Source: CAYTYZ01 sp964442385
GTDB taxonomy: Bacteria; Patescibacteriota; Microgenomatia; UBA12405
Direction: 5' to 3'
DNA length: 50,934 nucleotides
Assembly (NCBI GenBank): GCA_964442385.1
Contig: CAYTYZ010000009.1
Span: forward strand, 1-50,934
In this document: positions 46,148 to 50,934 of the stretch, in pieces
Layout of the letters: every line of letters begins with the position of its first letter
Position numbering within the stretch: position 1 is the stretch's first letter
The notes under the pieces: model-generated
Database searches by the model: none
Told to the model about the DNA's origin: nothing
The model's input: only the letters and a program-made list of their open reading frames with translations
Position numbers and translations under genes: made by a program

Positions 46148-46867
46148 TCATTTTTTTCTTTCTTGTATCCACTTTTTGTATATACCCGTACACTCAGTTA
46201 CCGTTTCCTCTAAAGTTCCAGTGTTAAATATGGTACAGGTATAAATATCACGCCTAAGATAACGAGATAGCGGAGATATTTCTCTCGTAATATCCGCAGC
46301 ATTTCGACGGATTAGGGACAGCTCAGTTTCGCGTAACTCTTCACTGGTAGGTCTTGAACCAAATCTGCCCGCCGCCCTAAGTTCAACACATCTGGTAAAT
46401 GGTGTATCCATAAATATTCCCAACGGTTCTCTATAAGCAAAGACTACGGCAGAGTCACGACCTGCAGCAACAAAGTTGATATCCCTGACAAACTCCTGTT
46501 CTTTAATCTTTACGACTTTTCTAACATCCACTAAGCCAGCAAAAAACGGCACAGCGTCATTTACCGCGTCAGAATTTAGCTGCTTTTCTTGTAACAAGTC
46601 TCCTTCAAAGTAGGGATGAATTACATGATTTGCTTCAAACCTTACTATTCCAGAATTCACTAATGTCATTATTCTATCTAAATGAGTTTCTCGGCCAAAT
46701 CCTGCCTTAATCAAGGCAAATGTTAGAGCTCTATAAAATACACCTGTATCCAAAGCAGTATATCTAACACCATAGAAATCAGTCAGTTTTTCCGCCAATT
46801 TCCGCGAAACAGCGGTCTTACCACACCCTGCAGGACCATCTATTGCGACATCTCCTTTTTCCAACAT
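46148..46867 (-). CDS. cmk: Cytidylate kinase
   Basis: (d)CMP kinase of nucleotide salvage and DNA precursor supply. The 239-aa protein has the P-loop DGPAGCGKTAVSRKLAEKL (Walker A GPAGCGKT, 11-18), LDTGVFYRALTFALIKAG (the Cmk 'YLDTGAmYRA' motif), VAAGRDSAVVFAYREPLGIF (the 'GRDigtvVfPdA..KiFl' motif) and RRNAADITREISPLSRYLR, the 'R...D..R...PL..A' block. It is slightly longer than E. coli Cmk because of changes in the CMP-binding insert. It lies between the DUF922-like gene (convergent) and the YibE/F-like gene, whose stop is 23 bp upstream of its start. Confidence 0.93.
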   Translation of the reverse strand: MLEKGDVAIDGPAGCGKTAVSRKLAEKLTDFYGVRYTALDTGVFYRALTFALIKAGFGRETHLDRIMTLVNSGIVRFEANHVIHPYFEGDLLQEKQLNSDAVNDAVPFFAGLVDVRKVVKIKEQEFVRDINFVAAGRDSAVVFAYREPLGIFMDTPFTRCVELRAAGRFGSRPTSEELRETELSLIRRNAADITREISPLSRYLRRDIYTCTIFNTGTLEETVTECTGIYKKWIQERKK

Positions 46868-46874
46868 TTTGGCA

Positions 46875-46880
46875 AGTATA
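46875..46880 (-). promoter_or_regulatory. -10 box of cmk, leaderless type
   Basis: On the minus strand TGTATACT (46882 to 46875, an extended -10) ends 7 nt before the cmk ATG at 46867. Confidence 0.6.
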
Positions 46881-46890
46881 CACGCCCGTT

Positions 46891-47982
46891 TTACTTACGT
46901 CTAGATACACCTACCGCAGCAATAAAAGTAGCAATCGGAACAGTTAAAACTAGTACGGTACTCCCAACCAACGTTCTCACAATTTCTTCGGCCATCATTT
47001 CCGAATTTAGCGTAACCCACAACGGCTGATTAGAACTATTTAGATTTAAAAGTAAAAACAAAGGCAAAGAAGATCCAGCATAAGCCAACATCAGAGTATT
47101 AACCAGCGAGGCTATATGTTCTCGTCCGACCGATAGTCCACGTTTGTAAAGTTCACGACCTTTTAAACTGGGATTAGCCCTGTGAATCTCGTCCACAGCC
47201 GCAGTTTGAGCAGTGGTTATGTCATCCAGCACCCCCATAATTCCAATAATTATTCCGGCCAAAAGTACTCCTTTTAAATTCAGTACATTCACACTACTTG
47301 ATGACACCAAAAAAGCTTCTTCGGTTCCAGCACCACTTAGCCTAGCAATGTTTACAAACAAGGCAGAAAGTCCCACGCTCAGGCCCAAGAGTATCAATGT
47401 ACTTAGATAAGCTAAACCAGTACGCCTAGATATTCCATGAGACAAAAACATTGAAAGACTAGCAATAATTGCACACCCCATCGATGCAACCACTACTGGT
47501 GAATGTCCTGCAAGTAGGTTTGGGGCTATAAAGTACAACAGTACAAATAAAGTTGCAGCAAAACCAAACAAGGACCCAAGTCCTTTTAATTTGGCTAAAA
47601 ATATTACTAGGAAAATAAATACCAACGTTAATATCACCAGGGGATAAATACGGTATCTATCAACAATATTATATATTTCCTCTTTGTCCACTTTAGCCTG
47701 AGCTACTATATATAGATCTCCCACCATCACCCTTTGACCTTCATCCTGGGCCGTATAATCCACAGTAACTTTTTTGCCAACTCCTGCGCCACTGACTATT
47801 TCGAGCTCAACAACTTGAGACACTCCTTGGCCAAATTGCTTTTCAATTTCGTTTACTTGTACATTTTCTGCTTTTATAGCTTTACCAAGTCCATAACCCT
47901 CTCGACGCATAATAGGCATCTGGCTGTCGTCTTGGGCAAAAACCAACTTCAACAACATTAAACATGCGATAATAATACTCAT
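46891..47982 (-). CDS. YibE/F-like polytopic membrane protein
   Basis: A 363-aa membrane protein. After a signal-like start (MSIIIACLMLLKLVFAQ) comes a ~100-residue extracytoplasmic domain with QVVELEIVSGAGVGKKVTVD and VGDLYIVAQAKVD, followed by 7-8 transmembrane helices. Sequence marks of the YibE/YibF family include GVLDDITTAQTAAVDEI, LYKRGLSVGREHIASLVNTL and LAYAGSSLPLFLLL. The family's role is not established; some members are linked to metal or peptide export. It is divergent from the CobW gene with only 5 bp between the starts, and both could share regulation. Confidence 0.88.
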   Translation of the reverse strand: MSIIIACLMLLKLVFAQDDSQMPIMRREGYGLGKAIKAENVQVNEIEKQFGQGVSQVVELEIVSGAGVGKKVTVDYTAQDEGQRVMVGDLYIVAQAKVDKEEIYNIVDRYRIYPLVILTLVFIFLVIFLAKLKGLGSLFGFAATLFVLLYFIAPNLLAGHSPVVVASMGCAIIASLSMFLSHGISRRTGLAYLSTLILLGLSVGLSALFVNIARLSGAGTEEAFLVSSSSVNVLNLKGVLLAGIIIGIMGVLDDITTAQTAAVDEIHRANPSLKGRELYKRGLSVGREHIASLVNTLMLAYAGSSLPLFLLLNLNSSNQPLWVTLNSEMMAEEIVRTLVGSTVLVLTVPIATFIAAVGVSRRK

Positions 47983-47993
47983 AACATATGATA
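47974..47993. promoter_or_regulatory. Divergent leaderless promoter pair for YibE/F-like gene and cobW
   Basis: Minus strand TATCAT spans 47993 to 47988, 5 nt before ATG 47982; it contains the ATG of cobW itself. Plus strand AATACT (47974-47979) ends 8 nt before ATG 47988. The boxes are weaker than elsewhere, so the calls are tentative. Confidence 0.45.
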
Positions 47994-48905
47994 CCAGTAA
48001 GCATAATTTCCGGTTTTCTCGGCTCTGGCAAAACCACCCTAATTAACGACCTGGTCAAGATTAATCCAAAAGAAAAATTTGCGATAGTAACCAACGAATT
48101 TGGCAACATTGAATTGGAATCCAAGTTTTTAACTAGTCCAGACGACCAAATAATCGAGTTTCCCAGCGGCTGTCTATGTCATGCCCCCAAAGGGGATATC
48201 GCCAAAGCCATAAAAAAGCTTTTAACCAGGCAACCCAACACTACTTATATTTTAGTTGAACCTTCTGGTCTTTCTGATCCTTTTGCCGTAGCTTCTGCCT
48301 TAAATGACCCGGAGCTTTCTGGCCTAATTCACCTTGATGCTATTATTTGTACTCTGGATTGCGCCAACTACCCCAATCCAAATTTTAAAATGGAACAACT
48401 TCGCCAGCTAGATTGTGCAGATATTATACTGGCCACCAAACTAGATCTTGCCCGCATGCCGACCCTTAACACAAAAGCCAAAATATTACCTAAAAACCCT
48501 CAAAACCTTAAGCTAATTTTAAATACCAAAACACACAATGTTGTATCAAAAAAAACGTCACTAAAAAATCACTCCCAACATCAATCTTATACTTACAACC
48601 CCACAAGGTCCTTTAATCAACTCCAGCTAGAAAATCTTTTAGCAAACCTGCCCAACTCCATTGTTCGCGCCAAAGGACTTGTCAATCTAGATACCAACAG
48701 CAATCAGTCTTTTCTGCTCCAATATGTTGGTCAACGTTTTAGCTTAAATCCAACAGGCTACAGTATAAAAACCCAAATTATCTTTATTGGAACCCTGTTT
48801 GATACTCGTGAATTAGATTTGAACTTAGAAAAATGCCTCTGGGAGAACTCCATGTCTTTAGGCAAAAAAACTCTTTACCAACTACAAAAGAAATTGGGCT
48901 GGTAA
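47988..48905 (+). CDS. CobW/G3E family GTPase, metallochaperone-like
   Basis: A 305-aa G3E GTPase. Walker A is SGFLGSGKTTL (GFLGSGKT, 9-16); the metal-binding motif region reads FPSGCLCHAPKGD (Cys62, Cys64, His65), where the family usually has CxCC, so the third Cys is replaced by His, still a possible metal ligand. VEPSGLSDP is the 'ExSGLxxP' switch, and ATKLDLA replaces the NKxD guanine motif with Thr at the first position. A C-terminal CobW_C-like domain follows (RAKGLVNLD, LLQYVGQRF). These proteins deliver zinc, cobalt or nickel. The nearby permease (49253) makes a metal-handling function plausible, although they are separated by another gene and a terminator. Confidence 0.9.
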   Translation: MIPVSIISGFLGSGKTTLINDLVKINPKEKFAIVTNEFGNIELESKFLTSPDDQIIEFPSGCLCHAPKGDIAKAIKKLLTRQPNTTYILVEPSGLSDPFAVASALNDPELSGLIHLDAIICTLDCANYPNPNFKMEQLRQLDCADIILATKLDLARMPTLNTKAKILPKNPQNLKLILNTKTHNVVSKKTSLKNHSQHQSYTYNPTRSFNQLQLENLLANLPNSIVRAKGLVNLDTNSNQSFLLQYVGQRFSLNPTGYSIKTQIIFIGTLFDTRELDLNLEKCLWENSMSLGKKTLYQLQKKLGW

Positions 48906-48992
48906 ACCACAGCCTCACAAGTACTTGCATCCAAGCTCAAACTTGTGCTAGAACTATTTGTTAGTCTCTTTATTTATTAAATAGGAGAAACG

Positions 48993-49193
48993 ATGTCAGT
49001 AATGTTCTACGATGTCAAAAGTCGCCAAAAAGTTACTCTTGACGACAGCAAGGTTAAAAAGGTCAAATACACCCGCAAGGTTGCCACAGGCGAACAAGTT
49101 CGCTATGCCCTTCGAGGTGACTATGAAGGTCGCAAACTAACCAAGTTTGTATCCGAAGCTGACTGGAAAAAGCTCGACGCTCCAGAAGAATAG
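48993..49193 (+). CDS. Small conserved-looking basic protein (66 aa), SD-led
   Basis: A 66-aa soluble protein that I do not recognise, with a mixed charge pattern: MSVMFYDVKSRQKVTLDDSK, then KVKKVKYTRKVATGEQVRYA, and an acidic end. It could form a small beta-barrel-like fold, but no family is claimed. A strong Shine-Dalgarno AGGAG (48983-48987) lies 5 nt before ATG, unlike most genes in the window. A clear terminator follows at 49204-49237, so this gene is a separate transcription unit with possibly high expression. The 87 bp upstream contain a CAAGTACTTG palindrome (48918-48927) and AT-rich DNA but no certain promoter. Confidence 0.72.
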   Translation: MSVMFYDVKSRQKVTLDDSKVKKVKYTRKVATGEQVRYALRGDYEGRKLTKFVSEADWKKLDAPEE

Positions 49194-49203
49194 TCGATCT
49201 AAA

Positions 49204-49237
49204 CAAAAAATCCTCCGGTTTTCCGGGGGATTTTTTT
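49204..49237 (+). terminator. Rho-independent terminator after the 66-aa gene
   Basis: TCCTCCGG (49211-49218), loop TTTT, CCGGGGGA (49223-49230) pair with one G-U wobble, preceded by A6 and followed by T7 (49231-49237). It ends 15 nt before the permease ATG. Confidence 0.9.
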
Positions 49238-49240
49238 GTG

Positions 49241-49246
49241 TAAAAT
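49241..49246 (+). promoter_or_regulatory. -10 box of the permease gene, leaderless type
   Basis: TAAAAT ends 6 nt before ATG 49253 and directly follows the terminator of the upstream gene, so the permease has its own start. Confidence 0.5.
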
Positions 49247-49252
49247 ATCTAA

Positions 49253-50176
49253 ATGACCAACCCTATCGTCTTTATACAAAACTTATCGGAATTCATCGGC
49301 GATATTTTTGGCGGTTTTTTGGGGGAATATATTGCCGGCTTTGTCGAAATAATTCTTATTTTAAGTCTGGTAACTTTTGTCTTAAGTATTTTAAAACGTT
49401 CTCTACACACTCATTCATTTGACCGCACCTTGGGCAAAAAAGGGATAGTTGGCACTATATTTGGCTCGCTCCTTGGCGCCCTTACTCCTGTATGCAGTTG
49501 CTCTGTTAGTGCAGTATATGGTGGCCTGCTTTTAAATAATGCCAGCGTCCAAGCTGCTGCTGCCTTTCTTTTTGCCGCCCCAGCTGTCAATGAATTTGCC
49601 CTAGCTGCCATTTTTCAGGCCAAAGGGTTTTGGGCCACTCTAATTTATGTTTGTTTTGGACTTGGAGCAGCCATGTTAACTGGACTTCTTGCTAACAAGT
49701 TGGGTCTAAAACCAACCGAAAGTATTAAAAGTTTATCCCTACACCACGAGCATTACCACAAAAAAGACCTCCTGCGCGTTGCCCTTCTTGATACCTATAA
49801 AACTCTAAAAACACTATTAATTCCGATCTCGCTAGGTATACTTTTTTCCACCGTTCTAGGTCAATTCCAGCCAGAGCTTGAACAATACAAGATCTTTTTA
49901 CAAAATCAATTTTGGGGACCCATAGTGGCTACTTTTATTGGCCTACCTTTGCATGTTGAAGCAGCTAGTGCAGCCAGTTTTATCTTGCCACTTATCAAAA
50001 CCGGAATACCATTGGGTACAAGCATTAGTTTACTTATGGCCGTCACAGTATCGTCGGTCTCCGAAGTGGCCATTTTACGAAAGATAGTGGGGGATAGGGC
50101 TGTGGTAAATTTAGTTGTTTGGTACTTTATTTATTGCTCTGCCTTGGGGATATTTTTAAATTATGTCAACTTCTGA
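49253..50176 (+). CDS. Permease of the ArsP/DUF318-like family
   Basis: A 307-aa polytopic membrane protein with about eight hydrophobic segments. The family marks are GSLLGALTPVCSCSVSAVYG (paired Cys in the middle of a helix, key residues CSCS) and AAFLFAAPAVNEFALAAIF, repeated in diverged form in the second half (FIGLPLHVEAASAASFILPL, VTVSSVSEVAILRKI). Between halves is a His-rich cytosolic loop (LSLHHEHYHKKD) that may bind metal. This family includes arsenic and Cu/Zn efflux permeases. Its start lies 15 nt after a terminator, with a -10 box TAAAAT 6 nt before the ATG. The end overlaps the next gene by 14 bp. Confidence 0.88.
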   Translation: MTNPIVFIQNLSEFIGDIFGGFLGEYIAGFVEIILILSLVTFVLSILKRSLHTHSFDRTLGKKGIVGTIFGSLLGALTPVCSCSVSAVYGGLLLNNASVQAAAAFLFAAPAVNEFALAAIFQAKGFWATLIYVCFGLGAAMLTGLLANKLGLKPTESIKSLSLHHEHYHKKDLLRVALLDTYKTLKTLLIPISLGILFSTVLGQFQPELEQYKIFLQNQFWGPIVATFIGLPLHVEAASAASFILPLIKTGIPLGTSISLLMAVTVSSVSEVAILRKIVGDRAVVNLVVWYFIYCSALGIFLNYVNF

Positions 50177-50474
50177 TCTTAAAAGCCTTATCGAAGCTAA
50201 AAAAGCGGTTATGCAAAAGCGTGCCCTGCATAGTCCTTTGGAGTTTCAAGCCTACGGATATTTTCTAGCTGAAAATCTGGGGGATCTGGCTCACCGTAGT
50301 ATTTATATTAAGCTCGCCAAAGATCAGCCCAGGCAACTTCTGGATAATGCCTATCATTGGGCTAAAGAATCAGCTCCTAACCTAACGGGTAAGAACGCTC
50401 TGGCCAAAATGTTTATGTGGAAGGTAAAACAATTACGAATGGAATCAAAATCAATAGAAGTCCTCAAAAAATGA
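50163..50474 (+). CDS. Hypothetical protein (ORFan)
   Basis: A 103-aa soluble, helical, basic protein that I do not recognise. Residues 1-25 form a charged helix (LKSLIEAKKAVMQKRALHSP), followed by FQAYGYFLAENLGDLAHRSI and further helices with KLAKDQPRQLLDNAYHWAKE and FMWKVKQLRMESKSIEVLKK. It overlaps the end of the permease by 14 bp, so it is co-translated with it. Without a membrane segment, it might be an accessory cytosolic component or an unrelated passenger. The 141 bp after it hold only the promoter of the next gene and the small palindrome TTATCGATAA (50570-50579). Confidence 0.65.
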   Translation: MSTSDLKSLIEAKKAVMQKRALHSPLEFQAYGYFLAENLGDLAHRSIYIKLAKDQPRQLLDNAYHWAKESAPNLTGKNALAKMFMWKVKQLRMESKSIEVLKK

Positions 50475-50521
50475 ATGACTTTGGCGACAGAAATGTAAAA
50501 AGCCATACTACAGCCTAAATA

Positions 50522-50549
50522 TTGATAATTTCAAAGTTTGATATATAAT
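50522..50549 (+). promoter_or_regulatory. Sigma-70-type promoter of the terminal lipoprotein gene
   Basis: TTGATA (50522-50527), 16-bp spacer, TATAAT (50544-50549). The predicted start near 50556 gives a ~60-nt leader with a strong SD (GGAGG, 50605-50609) before ATG 50616. Confidence 0.7.
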
Positions 50550-50615
50550 AGATGTGTACCCATATCGAGTTATCGATAAGGGTTGGTTCTTTCAAATCCA
50601 ATACGGAGGATCACC

Positions 50616-50934
50616 ATGCTACGTCCTGCATTCGCTTTTTTGATAGCTATTTTTCTGACTGCCTGTTCAAACTCTGCCAGCGGGCGTGTTCCTACACCAA
50701 TTATTCCAGAAGTTGCCCCGACCCTTCCACGCGTCGAGTTAACACCTCATTACACACCAACCTATCCAAAGGTTGAAATAATTCCAGCGGCATCTGATGT
50801 TCAACTAAAGAGTGATACCCCTTCACAGCCACAGGTGGCTATTGCCAAACCAATCCCTGCCCCACCGATGTCCCGTAATCGCCCAAATGGAGACTACAAG
50901 GGTTGGAATAGTTCTCAGTGGAGTCAGTACAAAA
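50616..50934 (+). CDS. Lipoprotein, 3' end cut off by the window
   Basis: An open frame of at least 106 residues without a stop before the window end. It starts MLRPAFAFLIAIFLTACSNS: a short basic start, hydrophobic helix and lipobox LTAC with Cys17, a clear lipoprotein signal. Residues ~20-85 form a Pro/Thr-rich linker (PTPIIPEVAPTLPR), and the visible end, NRPNGDYKGWNSSQWSQYK, has the 'GWxSSQWxxxY' look of the start of small lysozyme-like or transglycosylase-like domains; that is only a guess because the domain is cut. SD GGAGG lies 6 nt before ATG. A frame on the same strand at 50552-50776 is rejected because it lacks signal or family features. Confidence 0.85.
   Translation, partial: MLRPAFAFLIAIFLTACSNSASGRVPTPIIPEVAPTLPRVELTPHYTPTYPKVEIIPAASDVQLKSDTPSQPQVAIAKPIPAPPMSRNRPNGDYKGWNSSQWSQYK

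Noticed and set aside
50552..50776. Plus-strand 74-aa open frame at the end of the window
   Set aside because: It overlaps the lipoprotein gene in another frame, which has a promoter, SD and lipobox; the 74-aa frame has none.
1..50934. CRISPR array
   Set aside because: No set of regularly spaced identical repeats with unique spacers was seen. The palindromic elements are irregular, few and in coding sequence.
1..50934. UGA-Gly recoding (genetic code 25)
   Set aside because: Genes such as pheT, pilM, pilT and several prepilins end with UGA at tight ATGA overlaps, so UGA is a stop.

Overview
The window looks like a chromosomal segment of a Candidate Phyla Radiation (Patescibacteria) bacterium, most likely of the Microgenomates type. 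This is an inference from gene content and style: small AT-rich coding-dense genome, compact versions of housekeeping proteins, many ORFans, and a large type IV pilus locus with no secretin (PilQ) or PilP. UGA is used as a true stop in many ATGA gene overlaps, so the genetic code is standard and not the Gracilibacteria/SR1 code.

Layout. 1-6.4 kb (+): the classic translation cluster thrS(end)-infC-rpmI-rplT-pheS-pheT, with a small hydrolase and a small membrane protein inserted before pheT and a Nudix gene after it. PheT is remarkable: it lacks the N-terminal OB (B2) domain and carries an AlaX-like editing domain at its C-terminus. 6.4-12.8 kb: a class A penicillin-binding protein (-), then recG, rpmF (49 aa), nusB, rnc, rpsP and khpA (+). 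12.8-33.4 kb (-): one continuous 20.6-kb type IV pilus locus. Transcribed order is pilB, pilT, pilC, major pilin, GT-C-like membrane protein, pilD, eight further prepilins, an anchored protein, a lipoprotein, a 1244-aa Cys-rich secreted protein, a PilX-like protein, pilM, pilN, pilO. 33.4-41.4 kb: a delta-prime-like polymerase clamp-loader subunit, murA, a C39-like protein, an M16 peptidase, Fic, Nudix, ligA, pth and a tRNA-Ala gene that overlaps the end of pth. 41.4-45.3 kb: a patch of ORFans with a STAND-like ATPase, just downstream of the tRNA and a duplicated tRNA 3' end. 45.3-50.9 kb: DUF922-like protease, cmk, YibE/F-like protein, CobW GTPase, a small SD-led gene with its own terminator, a permease, a hypothetical protein and a lipoprotein cut by the window end.

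Three sequence-level themes stand out. (1) Short GC-rich palindromic elements sit in frame inside protein genes: four copies lie exactly in prepilin leader peptides just before the cleavage site, and an unrelated palindrome lies in ligA, resembling in logic the Rickettsia palindromic elements. (2) Many genes have a TATAAT-like -10 box only 5-8 nt before the start codon, which predicts leaderless mRNAs; some divergent pairs share overlapping -10 boxes. A few genes instead have strong Shine-Dalgarno sites. (3) Several housekeeping enzymes are pared down or altered: Pth lacks about 21 internal residues, the delta-prime-like protein lacks its P-loop, MurA has Asp for the reactive Cys, and PheT is domain-shuffled.

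Functional roles are assigned from recognisable motifs read by eye. No database search, alignment program or folding program was run.
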